A stretch of 64,000 nt of DNA from Alcaligenes faecalis (GTDB lineage: Bacteria; Pseudomonadota; Gammaproteobacteria; Burkholderiales; Burkholderiaceae_B). Of the stretch, positions 56,002 to 64,000 are shown piece by piece (the first letter of the stretch is position 1; each line of letters opens with the position of its first letter). The notes beneath the pieces were generated by a model. It made no database searches. It was given only the letters and a program-made list of their open reading frames with translations, and had not been told where the DNA came from. The translations under genes were made by a program, and so were the position numbers. The DNA is taken from the NCBI RefSeq assembly GCF_002443155.1, contig NZ_CP023667.1, forward strand, positions 992,001 through 1,056,000, read 5' to 3'.

Positions 56002-56787
56002 ATGATTCGCTCTCTGTGGATTGCCAAGACCGGTCTGGAAGCCCAGCAGACCAATATGGATGTTATTTCCAATAACTTGGCCAACGTGAATACCACTGGC
56101 TTCAAACGTACCCGCGCGGTGTTTGAAGACCTGATGTATCAAACCATTCGTCAGCCCGGCGCTCAGGTTGGTGCCGCCAATCAGCTGCCTACCGGCTTGC
56201 AGGTTGGTACGGGTGTGCGCACCGTGGCAACCGAGCGTATCCACACCCAGGGTGACATGAAGCACACGGGTCACAATATGGATATCGCCATTCAGGGCAG
56301 CGGTTTCCTGCAAGTGGAAATGCCGGACGGCACCTTTGCCTACACGCGTGACGGCAGTTTGCAGCGCGACCAGAATGGTCAGCTGGTTACCGCTGGCGGC
56401 TACCCCATTCAGCCCCCCATCAATATCCCTGATAACGCGCTGGAACTGACCATTGGCCGTGATGGCACCGTGTCGGTGACGCAGCCCGGTGCCGCCGGTG
56501 CCAGCGTGGAAGTGGGGCAGTTGCAACTGAGCACCTTCGTGAATCCGGCCGGCCTGCAAAGCATGGGCGAGAACTTGTACATCGAAACCGATGCCTCGGG
56601 TGCTGCCAACTTCCTGCAACCCGGCATGGACGGTGCAGGTCTGGTCATGCACAAGTACAACGAAACCTCCAACGTCAACGTGGCCGAGGAACTGGTCAAT
56701 ATGATCAGCACCCAGCGCGCCTATGAAATCAATAGCAAGGCCGTGTCCACCGCTGACCAGATGCTGGCTCGCCTGACGCAGCTGTAA
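56002..56787 (+). CDS. flgG: Flagellar distal rod protein FlgG
   Basis: A 261-residue distal rod subunit. It starts [20 protein letters not shown], then [19 protein letters not shown]. The distal-rod segment [15 protein letters not shown] and the C-terminal [20 protein letters not shown] are conserved. The length is 260 in Salmonella, essentially equal. Confidence 0.98.
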   Translation: MIRSLWIAKTGLEAQQTNMDVISNNLANVNTTGFKRTRAVFEDLMYQTIRQPGAQVGAANQLPTGLQVGTGVRTVATERIHTQGDMKHTGHNMDIAIQGSGFLQVEMPDGTFAYTRDGSLQRDQNGQLVTAGGYPIQPPINIPDNALELTIGRDGTVSVTQPGAAGASVEVGQLQLSTFVNPAGLQSMGENLYIETDASGAANFLQPGMDGAGLVMHKYNETSNVNVAEELVNMISTQRAYEINSKAVSTADQMLARLTQL

Positions 56788-56806
56788 ACCTGAAGAGATC
56801 GTGACA

Positions 56807-57493
56807 ATGTTCCAAGCTCTGATGAGCCGTCTTGCGCTGTGTGCAGTTGTGGCCCTATCCGGCTGCGCGCTGGTGCCTCCTGAAGATGTGGTGACCGGCC
56901 CCTTGACGGCTCCCCCGCCACCGGCTGTGCCTGCAGCCGTGGTGGCCAATGGCTCCATCTACCAGCCCTCGGCTTACGGCAACTACCCGCTGTTTGAAGA
57001 CAGACGGCCCCGCAATGTGGGCGACATTGTCACCATCATGATTCAGGAGCGCACCAACGCGGCCAAGAACGTCTCGACCAATACGGATCGGACAGGAAGT
57101 GGTGGCCTGGACTTTACGGGCGTGCCGGCTTTTCTGCCTAACGAAGTGGGTAGCAAGCAGAACTTTGAAGTCAGCGGCTCGAACAAGGCCCAGGGCAAGG
57201 GTTCCAGCCGTGCCGACAATACCTTTAGCGGCACCTTGACGACGACCGTAGTCGGCGTGTTGCCTAATGGCAACTTGCAGGTGGCCGGTGAAAAGCAGAT
57301 CGCCATTAACCGTGGCAGCGAGCACATTCGCTTTTCCGGTGTGGTGGACCCGCGTTCCATTACCGGCAGCAATACGGTGTCTTCCACCCAGGTGGCCGAT
57401 GCCCGTATCGAGTTTCGTAGCAAAGGGGTCATGGACGAAGTCCAGACCATGGGCTGGCTACAGCGTTTTTTCCTGAATATCTCTCCGTTCTGA
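56807..57493 (+). CDS. flgH: Flagellar L-ring lipoprotein FlgH
   Basis: A 228-residue outer membrane lipoprotein that forms the L ring. The lipobox VALSGC places the lipidated Cys near residue 20. Conserved segments are [20 protein letters not shown] then [11 protein letters not shown], and [20 protein letters not shown] near the end. The start is ATG 56807, rather than a GTG two codons earlier. Confidence 0.97.
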   Translation: MFQALMSRLALCAVVALSGCALVPPEDVVTGPLTAPPPPAVPAAVVANGSIYQPSAYGNYPLFEDRRPRNVGDIVTIMIQERTNAAKNVSTNTDRTGSGGLDFTGVPAFLPNEVGSKQNFEVSGSNKAQGKGSSRADNTFSGTLTTTVVGVLPNGNLQVAGEKQIAINRGSEHIRFSGVVDPRSITGSNTVSSTQVADARIEFRSKGVMDEVQTMGWLQRFFLNISPF

Positions 57494-57507
57494 TCCTTGT
57501 GCTTGTT

Positions 57508-58650
57508 ATGGCGTTTTCCATGAGTCGTACTCGTTTTTCTTCTTATCGCCATGTGCTGCAAGCAGCCATGCTGGCGGCGGGCCTGTTGCTGGCTTCTGCC
57601 AGCCAGGCCGAGCGTATCAAGGATCTGGCATCCATTCAGGGTGTGCGTGACAACCCGTTGATCGGTTACGGCCTGGTCGTGGGTCTGGATGGCAGCGGTG
57701 ACCAGGTGCGTCAGGCTCCTTTCACCCAGCAAAGCTTGACCAATATGCTGTCCCAGTTGGGGGTGACGATTCCCCAGGGCAGCAATATGCAGCTCAAGAA
57801 CGTGGCGGCCGTCATGGTAACGGCGCGTCTGCCTGCCTTTGCCCGTCCCGGCCAGTCCGTGGATGTGGTGGTGTCCTCCATGGGGAATGCCAAGAGCCTG
57901 CGCGGTGGCACCTTGTTGATGACCCCGCTGAAAGGTGCGAACGGTCAGGTTTACGCCATTGCCCAAGGCAACTTGCTGGTGGGTGGGGCAGGGGCCGAAG
58001 CGGGTGGTTCCAGCGTGCAGGTCAATCAGCTTAATGGCGGCACGATTCCTGGCGGCGCAACGGTCGAGCAAAGTGTGCCCACGACCTACGCTCGGGACGG
58101 CGTGATCAATCTGGAAATGAATTCCTCGGATTTTGGTACGGCCCAGAATGTGGTGGCGGCCCTGAACAAGCAGTTTGGCCCATCCACAGCTACCGCTCTG
58201 GATGGCCGTTTGATTCAGGTGCGCGGTCCTTTGGACCCGCAGGCTCAAACCGCCTTTATTTCACATGTTGAAAACCTGCAGGTGAACTTGCCACCGGCAC
58301 GTGCTCGTGTGGTGATCAATGCTCGTACCGGCTCGGTGGTCATGAACCGCACGGTAACGATTGATGAGGCCGCCATTGCCTACGGCAATCTGTCCGTGGT
58401 GATCAGCCGTCAACCGCAAGTCAGCCAGCCGGATACGCCCTTTGGTGGTGGTCAGACCGTGGTGGCTGACAGCACCCAGATTGAAATGCGCAGCGATAGC
58501 GGCTCCCTGCAACGCGTCAAGACCAGTGCCAATCTGGCCGATGTGGTCCGTGCCTTGAATGCCTTGGGTGCCACCCCTCAAGACTTGTTGTCCATTTTGC
58601 AGAACCTGAAAAGCGCGGGCGCTTTGCGGGCCGATTTGGAGATCATCTAA
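57508..58650 (+). CDS. flgI: Flagellar P-ring protein FlgI
   Basis: A 380-residue periplasmic ring protein. A signal peptide ends at ASASQA, followed by the strongly conserved [20 protein letters not shown] then [12 protein letters not shown]. It needs FlgA for assembly. Several starts are possible (GTG 57499, ATG 57508, ATG 57520), none with a clear ribosome site. The stop overlaps flgJ by one base. Confidence 0.97.
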   Translation: MAFSMSRTRFSSYRHVLQAAMLAAGLLLASASQAERIKDLASIQGVRDNPLIGYGLVVGLDGSGDQVRQAPFTQQSLTNMLSQLGVTIPQGSNMQLKNVAAVMVTARLPAFARPGQSVDVVVSSMGNAKSLRGGTLLMTPLKGANGQVYAIAQGNLLVGGAGAEAGGSSVQVNQLNGGTIPGGATVEQSVPTTYARDGVINLEMNSSDFGTAQNVVAALNKQFGPSTATALDGRLIQVRGPLDPQAQTAFISHVENLQVNLPPARARVVINARTGSVVMNRTVTIDEAAIAYGNLSVVISRQPQVSQPDTPFGGGQTVVADSTQIEMRSDSGSLQRVKTSANLADVVRALNALGATPQDLLSILQNLKSAGALRADLEII

Positions 58651-59615
58651 TGAGTGTGCAGTACTTCCCACCTCCTGGTTCGGGAACACAGGTTTCGATT
58701 TTTGACCCGCAACAACTGGCCCAGCTGCGTCGGCAAGCCGGGCAGGACGGCCAGAATCAGGCTACCCAGCTACAAGTGGCCCGTCAGTTCGAGTCCCTGT
58801 TCATTCAGAATATTTTGAAGCAGGCGCGTGCTGCCAATCCCGAAGGCGGCCTGTTTGATACGCAATCGGTGCGCATGGCGCAAAGCCTGGGCGACGAGCA
58901 ACTGGCCATGCAACTGGCTGACCCTGGCATTGGCTTGGCCAAAGCCCTGCAAGCCCAGATGAGCGGGCAGAGCAGTGAGCCTTTTGGTGTGGCGTCCCAT
59001 GATCCGGAAGCGGCTCATTCGCGCCGTGCGGATCTGCGCTCGCGCATGCCCAATGACCGCTCCATTGATGCGGCCTCCATTGCCGAGCTGATCGACAAAC
59101 TCAGCAATAACAGCACCATGCAGCGCGTGTATTCCTCCATTCAGGGCGCGCCTAACCACATTCGCCAGTTTGTGGACCGCATGAACACGGCCGCCAAGGT
59201 CGCAGCCGAAGATAGCGGTGTACCCGCCAAGCTGATCTTGAGCCAGGCGGCGCTGGAGTCGGGTTGGGGCAAGCGCGAAATCATGCACGCGGATGGCACG
59301 ACCAGCCACAACTTGTTTGGCATCAAGGCCACACCGTCCTGGAAAGGCAAGACGGTAGAGGTCATGACCACCGAATATCAAAACGGCGTGGCGCGCAAGA
59401 TGACGCAAACCTTCCGCGCCTATGACTCTTATGCCGAGTCCTTTGCTGATTACGCCAAGCTGATTGGCAATAACAAACGCTATGAAGGTGTAAAACACGC
59501 GAGTTCGCCCCAAGAGGCCGCTCAGCGTATTCAGGATGCGGGCTACGCCACCGACCCTTCCTACGCCAAAAAACTGATCTCCATCATGGCCTACTTTGAT
59601 GGCGGCAAGTCTTAA
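58650..59615 (+). CDS. flgJ: Rod cap protein and muramidase FlgJ
   Basis: A 321-residue dual-domain protein. Residues about 40-105 form the rod-capping domain (RQFESLFIQNILKQARAANP). The C-terminal glucosaminidase domain opens a hole in peptidoglycan and carries the catalytic glutamate, Glu203 in SQAALESGWGKRE. This is the fused form found in beta/gamma-proteobacteria, close to the 313-316 residues of enteric FlgJ. The start overlaps the flgI stop (TAATG). Confidence 0.97.
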   Translation: MSVQYFPPPGSGTQVSIFDPQQLAQLRRQAGQDGQNQATQLQVARQFESLFIQNILKQARAANPEGGLFDTQSVRMAQSLGDEQLAMQLADPGIGLAKALQAQMSGQSSEPFGVASHDPEAAHSRRADLRSRMPNDRSIDAASIAELIDKLSNNSTMQRVYSSIQGAPNHIRQFVDRMNTAAKVAAEDSGVPAKLILSQAALESGWGKREIMHADGTTSHNLFGIKATPSWKGKTVEVMTTEYQNGVARKMTQTFRAYDSYAESFADYAKLIGNNKRYEGVKHASSPQEAAQRIQDAGYATDPSYAKKLISIMAYFDGGKS

Positions 59616-59630
59616 TTATTAATGCAGGTC

Positions 59631-59657
59631 TAAATATTGCACCAAGGTGGTCGTTAA
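59631..59657 (+). promoter_or_regulatory. Sigma-28 (FliA) promoter of flgK
   Basis: TAAATATT, an 11-base spacer, then GTCGTTAA. Each half matches 6 of 8 to the FliA consensus, with exact spacing. It lies 64 bases upstream of flgK and would make flgKL a late transcript. Confidence 0.8.
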
Positions 59658-59720
59658 AAAGCAGCATGTTCATTTTTCGCCTTGGACACTACGGGCCGGG
59701 CAGGACAGAAAGGATTTGAT

Positions 59721-61436
59721 ATGAATCTCGCCAACCTTGGTATTACCGGCTTGTTTGCCGCTCAAAAGCGCATGCAGGTGACGGGCCACAATATTAATAA
59801 TATCGATACCGCTGGCTATAACCGCCAATCGGTCCTGGTTGAGACAGCTGGTTCGGTTGGAAGCGGCAATGGCTATTACGGCCGCGGCGTGCAGGTGGTC
59901 ACCGTTCAGCGTTCCCACGACAACTTTCTGTACCAGCAACTGGTGCGCTCGCAAACAGCTGGTGCGGCTCTGGTCAGCTACGGCACAGAAATTGCCCAGC
60001 TGGACAATCTGTTCTCGGATCGCACAGTCGGTATCAGTCCCGCCTTGCAGAACTTCTTTGATGGTCTGGAGGCCGTGGCTTCGCAGCCCGCAGATCCTTC
60101 GGCTCGCCAGGAGCTGCTGGGCCGTGCTGAAAGCCTGGCCACTCAGATTCGTGATGCGACTTCCTACATGAATCGCGTCAACGAGAACATCAATACCCAG
60201 GTAGGCACGACCGTTACCCAGATCAATAGTTATCTGGAGCGGATTGATAACGTCAATAAACAGATCGTGGCTGCCAAAGGCACTACGCCCGGTCACGAGC
60301 CGAATGATCTGCTGGATCAGCGCGAGCAACTGGTGGCCGAGCTGGGTCAACTGATCGATGTGCGCACGGTTGAGCAGGATGGGCGTTTGAGCGTAACCAC
60401 GGCTGGCGGTCAGATGCTGCTGGGTGGCGAACGTGTTTACCCCTTGCACGCCGTGCGTTCGGCTGAAAACCCCGAGCGCATGGTTGTGGGTTTTACGTCT
60501 GCCCTGAACGTGGACGGCAAGATGGTGGTGTCCGAGTTTCGCGAAGGCACCATTAAAGGCGGCACCTTGGGTGGCTTGCTGCAGTTCCGTCAGGAGAGTC
60601 TGGAACCTGCCATCAATGCTCTGGGGCGTCTGGCGGTGGGCCTGGCTCACACCGTGAACGACATTCACCGTCAAGGCATGGACTTGAAGGGTGACGCTGG
60701 CAAAGACATGTTCAGCATCAGCGGCCCGAAAGTGACCGCCAATGGCAACAACCCGGTCAGCAGCGGTGTTCCCGGTGTGTCTTTTTATAAAGACCTGGTC
60801 GATCCGGCTGACCCCAGCAAGGGCTACACCCAGCCAGTCGACAAGCTGACAGGCGATAACTACCGCATCGAGCGCGTGGACGGGCGCTTCCAGCTGCGTA
60901 ATTTGACCAGCAACGACGTGACTCCTTTGAACGGTCCGGACAAGAACGGCGGCATTACGCGTGTGGATGGCCTGGAAATTGATGTCTCCAGCCTGAAAAC
61001 CAAATCGGAAGATGGCGACTCCTGGTTGATCCAACCCACTGTCAATGCAGGCAGCAGCTTGCAAGTGGAGATCAAGCGTCCGCAGGATATTGCGGCGGCT
61101 GACATGGACACGGGTTCGGCTGACGGTGCAATCGCCCAGAAACTGGCAGATCTGCGCAATACCAAAGTGCTGGCTGACGGCTCCCTGAGCCTGAATGATT
61201 CTTTTGGCCAGATCGTGAACCGCATTGCCGTACAAACACAGCAAAACGGGACCGCAGCCAAGGCGCAATTAAAGCTGATCGAGCAAAACTATGCCGCTCA
61301 GCAGTCCTTGTCCGGTGTGAACAAGGACGAGGAGTACATCATGCTCCAGCGTTTTCAGGAGCAGTATCAGGCGGCCGCCCGCCTGATTGATGTCAGCTCC
61401 CAGATGTTTGACACCCTTTTAGGCCTGCGTAGTTGA
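59721..61436 (+). CDS. flgK: Hook-filament junction protein FlgK (HAP1)
   Basis: A 571-residue junction protein. It begins MNLANLGITGLFAAQKRMQV then TGHNINNIDTAGYNRQSVLV, and ends with the D0 coiled coil LQRFQEQYQAAARLIDVSSQ then MFDTLLGLRS. AAAGGA lies 7 bases before ATG 59721, which is preferred over a non-ATG codon 13 residues upstream. It is exported with FlgN as chaperone. Confidence 0.97.
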   Translation: MNLANLGITGLFAAQKRMQVTGHNINNIDTAGYNRQSVLVETAGSVGSGNGYYGRGVQVVTVQRSHDNFLYQQLVRSQTAGAALVSYGTEIAQLDNLFSDRTVGISPALQNFFDGLEAVASQPADPSARQELLGRAESLATQIRDATSYMNRVNENINTQVGTTVTQINSYLERIDNVNKQIVAAKGTTPGHEPNDLLDQREQLVAELGQLIDVRTVEQDGRLSVTTAGGQMLLGGERVYPLHAVRSAENPERMVVGFTSALNVDGKMVVSEFREGTIKGGTLGGLLQFRQESLEPAINALGRLAVGLAHTVNDIHRQGMDLKGDAGKDMFSISGPKVTANGNNPVSSGVPGVSFYKDLVDPADPSKGYTQPVDKLTGDNYRIERVDGRFQLRNLTSNDVTPLNGPDKNGGITRVDGLEIDVSSLKTKSEDGDSWLIQPTVNAGSSLQVEIKRPQDIAAADMDTGSADGAIAQKLADLRNTKVLADGSLSLNDSFGQIVNRIAVQTQQNGTAAKAQLKLIEQNYAAQQSLSGVNKDEEYIMLQRFQEQYQAAARLIDVSSQMFDTLLGLRS

Positions 61437-61471
61437 TTACGGCTCTTTGGTCTTGAAATTGGAACCTTGCT

Positions 61472-62689
61472 ATGCGTATTAGTTCTTCTCTTTTCTTTCA
61501 GACGGGCCTGACCTCGATCAACAAGCAGCAGTCCGATCTGATGCGGGTTTTTCAGCAAATGGGCTCGCAAAAGCGGATGATCACTCCTTCGGATGATCCC
61601 TTGGCTTCGGCTCAGACCATTAACCTGGCGCAATCTCAGGCCATGGACAAGCGCTACGGTGAAAACCGTGAAGTGGCCATGCGCGCTTTGGGTGAAGAAG
61701 AAAACCTGCTCAATGCCGTCAACCTGCAGTTGCAAGGCGTGCAGACCCGTCTGGTGGAAGCCTCTACCGGCACCATGTCCGACGCAGACCGCAGCACCTT
61801 GGCGACGGTGATGGAAAGCGCTCTGGATACCTTGTTCGGCTTTGCCAATACCAAGGATGGATCGGGCCAGTATCTGTTTTCTGGCGCAAAAGGCACAACA
61901 CAGGCATTTGAGCGTACAGGCAATACCTTCAGCTACACCGGCGACACAAATAGCCGCAACATTCAGGTGGAGCAAACCCGTCAAATGGACTCGGCGGACC
62001 ATGGTCGCACCATTTTTGAACGCGCCAATCCCGGCTCCACAGCCTATTTCACCCAGGCCAATGCCAATACGGGCTCGGCAGTAGTCAGTGCGCCCAATGG
62101 CAACTCCTCTTTGGCAGGGGCACAGGCCAACTACACCATTCGCTTTACCTCGGAAACCGAGTACGACATTGAAGTGAATGGCGCAGTTGTCAGCCAGGGC
62201 GTACTGGATGAGAACGAGCGTCAGCGTATCGAGCTGCCCGGTGGTGTCAGCGTTCAGATCGAAGGCAAACCCGCCGTGGGTGACAGTTTCGAGGTCAGTT
62301 CGGTCGATAGCACCAGCTCGGCTGACATGAACCTGTTCAACACCTTGCAATCGGTGGTGGAGGCTTTGCGCAAGCCCGTCAGCGGTGATCCTGCTGCCCA
62401 GGCTGAGTTTCGCAACGCGATGAACTCGGCCATGCAACGTATCGGAGAAAACTTCGATAACGTGCAGACCGTGATTTCCTCGGTAGGTACGCGCATGAAC
62501 GAGATTGACGCCTTGAGTTCCAACGGTGCGGCTCGTGCCTTGAATTACACCAATGAGCTCTCGCGCCTGGAAGACCTGAATATTTTCCAGGCTTCTACTG
62601 ATCTGGAGTTGCGCAAGGCGGCTCTGGAAATGTCGGCCATGGCGTTCCAGACGATTCAGAGCATGAGTCTGTTCAATATGAATCGCTAA
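61472..62689 (+). CDS. flgL: Hook-filament junction protein FlgL (HAP3)
   Basis: A 405-residue junction protein with flagellin-like ends: MRISSSLFFQTGLTSINKQQ at the start and FQTIQSMSLFNMNR at the end. KRMITPSDDPLASAQTINLA is typical of FlgL. It is longer than the 317 residues of Salmonella FlgL, the extra length lying in the variable middle (about 150-290), as in several betaproteobacteria. It starts 35 bases after flgK. Confidence 0.96.
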   Translation: MRISSSLFFQTGLTSINKQQSDLMRVFQQMGSQKRMITPSDDPLASAQTINLAQSQAMDKRYGENREVAMRALGEEENLLNAVNLQLQGVQTRLVEASTGTMSDADRSTLATVMESALDTLFGFANTKDGSGQYLFSGAKGTTQAFERTGNTFSYTGDTNSRNIQVEQTRQMDSADHGRTIFERANPGSTAYFTQANANTGSAVVSAPNGNSSLAGAQANYTIRFTSETEYDIEVNGAVVSQGVLDENERQRIELPGGVSVQIEGKPAVGDSFEVSSVDSTSSADMNLFNTLQSVVEALRKPVSGDPAAQAEFRNAMNSAMQRIGENFDNVQTVISSVGTRMNEIDALSSNGAARALNYTNELSRLEDLNIFQASTDLELRKAALEMSAMAFQTIQSMSLFNMNR

Positions 62690-62756
62690 GTCTGCAGTCC
62701 TTTTTTGGGTGGTTTTTCCTTAACCGGCAGTCAAGCACCACGTGCGGGAATCTTCT

Positions 62757-64000
62757 ATGCTTTTTAAGAATTTGAGTCTGAAGGTCGGCATGACCTTTTG
62801 TATTGCTGCTCTGATGGCATTGACAGTGGCCATGGCAGGCTGGGCCCTGTATTACTTTCATGATCTGCTGGCCTTGGGCTCGGGCGACAAGGTGTTGAGC
62901 ACCCTGCAAGCGCAGCAGAGCACCTTCAACATTGTGCTGACAGCAGTGCTGGTGCTGGCCGTGTTGCTGGGCCTGGCGGCTATCAGCTACTTCTTCCGTC
63001 GTGTAGTGCGTCCTTTGGGCGACTTTGCCGCGTACTTTGATGCGATTGCCAAGGGCGATCTGACTCAACGTATCCGCGTGCTGACTGCCAACGAAATCGG
63101 TGATCTGTTCGAGTCGCTGGGTCGCATGCAGGAATCCCTGGTCAAGACCACCACCACGGTGCGTCTGGGTCTGGAAGAGATTCACGCCGGTGCTCAGGAA
63201 ATTGCCCAGGGCAATACCAATATCAGCAGCCGTACCGAAGAGCAGGCCGCTTCCTTGCAGCAGACTGCTGCCAGTATGGAACAACTGGCCGGTACTGTCC
63301 GCCAGAACGCCGACAACGCTCAGCAAGCCAACCAGCTGGCCGCAACGGCCTCGGATGTGGCTCATCGTGGCGGCAGCGCTGTCAATGAAGTGGTCGCCAC
63401 CATGCAAGGCATTTCGGCCAGCTCCAACAAGATCTCTGACATTGTGGGCGTGATCGACAGCATTGCTTTCCAGACCAATATTCTGGCCTTGAATGCGGCT
63501 GTGGAAGCGGCACGTGCTGGTGAGCAGGGCAAAGGTTTTGCGGTGGTAGCGGCTGAAGTGCGAGCCTTGGCTCAGCGCAGCGCGCAGGCCGCGCGTGAAA
63601 TTACTGCCTTGATCGAAGATTCGGTGCGTAAAGTGACGGAAGGTTCCTCGCAAGTGGAACGTGCCGGCGCCACCATGCAGGAAATTGTGGATTCCGTGCG
63701 CCGTGTAACCGACATCATGGGCGAGATTACAGCGGCCACGATTGAGCAGTCCTCCGGGATTGATCAGGTGAACCGAGCTGTCTCCCAAATGGATGAAACC
63801 ACGCAGTACAACGCCCGTCTGGTGGAGCAAGCTGCCCTGGCTTCTTCCGGCCTGAGCGAGCAGGTGACCAAGGTCAATCAGGCCATCGCCTTCTTCCGTT
63901 CGCCCGGTACTGAAGTCATTGATGTCAGCGCTCGCCGGGTGGCCAACCGCCGCAGCGTCAATGCCTCCACTTCCGAGTCCGAGCAGCGTCGCAGCCCATC
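62757..64000 (+). CDS. Methyl-accepting chemotaxis protein without periplasmic sensor (partial)
   Basis: The first 414 codons of a chemoreceptor that continues past the right edge. Transmembrane helices at about 11-35 and 60-82 are separated by only about 24 residues, so there is no room for a ligand domain. HAMP follows ([20 protein letters not shown]), then a complete signalling hairpin with [20 protein letters not shown]. The visible end is a Ser/Arg-rich tail. The start ATG 62757 has GGGAA about 6 bases upstream. It lies 67 bases after flgL and may be co-transcribed with flgKL. It probably senses membrane or cytoplasmic conditions, or works through other receptors. Confidence 0.92.
   Translation, partial: MLFKNLSLKVGMTFCIAALMALTVAMAGWALYYFHDLLALGSGDKVLSTLQAQQSTFNIVLTAVLVLAVLLGLAAISYFFRRVVRPLGDFAAYFDAIAKGDLTQRIRVLTANEIGDLFESLGRMQESLVKTTTTVRLGLEEIHAGAQEIAQGNTNISSRTEEQAASLQQTAASMEQLAGTVRQNADNAQQANQLAATASDVAHRGGSAVNEVVATMQGISASSNKISDIVGVIDSIAFQTNILALNAAVEAARAGEQGKGFAVVAAEVRALAQRSAQAAREITALIEDSVRKVTEGSSQVERAGATMQEIVDSVRRVTDIMGEITAATIEQSSGIDQVNRAVSQMDETTQYNARLVEQAALASSGLSEQVTKVNQAIAFFRSPGTEVIDVSARRVANRRSVNASTSESEQRRSP

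Noticed and set aside
59670-61268. 532-codon open frame on the minus strand
   Set aside because: Antisense to flgK, whose homology is unmistakable.

Overview
The window looks like the chromosome of a motile betaproteobacterium of the family Alcaligenaceae, most likely Alcaligenes or a close relative. The evidence is a flagellar/chemotaxis supercluster in the order flhDC-motAB-cheAW-mcp-cheRB-cheYZ-flhBAF, then flgNM-flgA diverging from flgB-L, together with Porin_4-type outer membrane proteins and moderately high G+C coding sequence. The species call is inference from gene content and order. I see no insertion sequence, prophage or CRISPR array.

Bases 1-31.9 kb are ordinary accessory and housekeeping chromosome in short units. 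At the left edge is a probable amine/amino-acid catabolic operon: the start of an FAD oxidoreductase, a RidA-like protein and an ornithine-cyclodeaminase-like protein, with a divergent AraC regulator. It is followed by an aldehyde dehydrogenase remnant and two secreted proteins of unknown role. Next come tRNA-Thr(CGT), a MAPEG protein, an AI-2E-type transporter, a Na/Pi cotransporter, a possible IrmA-family secreted protein, and a porin flanked by two identical tRNA-Asn genes. A DMT transporter, a patatin-like lipase, and a LysR regulator divergent from a YeiH-type putative sulfate exporter complete this part.

From 17.3 to 27.1 kb there is a sulfur and metal theme. A persulfide-dioxygenase-like hydrolase diverges from a BigR-type sulfur sensor and two YeeE/YedE (PmpA/PmpB-like) permease halves. 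A MerR regulator of the CadR/PbrR type diverges from a His-rich Zn/Cd/Pb P1B-ATPase. A SulP transporter then converges on an arylsulfatase and its formylglycine-generating enzyme. A TM2-domain protein, divergent glpK and glpD, and an NlpC/P60 lipoprotein follow.

From 32.3 kb to the right end is the motility region. FlhDC is the class I master regulator, preceded by a 435-base AT-rich leader. MotAB form the stator, and CheA, CheW, an MCP, CheR, CheB, CheY and CheZ form a full chemosensory pathway. FlhB, FlhA and an unusually long FlhF build and place the export gate. FlgA-L build the rod, hook, rings and hook-filament junction. FlgM with FlgN control late genes. Two good sigma-28 promoters are readable, one upstream of flgM and one upstream of flgK. 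A HipBA toxin-antitoxin module with palindromic operators sits inside the cluster between flhF and flgN. The window ends inside a second MCP that has almost no periplasmic domain.

The points most worth a second look are the roughly 410-residue C-terminal extension of FlhF, the HipBA insertion with its operator array, the sensor-less MCP beside flgKL, the PbrR-like cysteine spacing of the MerR regulator, and the RidA homologue that lacks the catalytic arginine.
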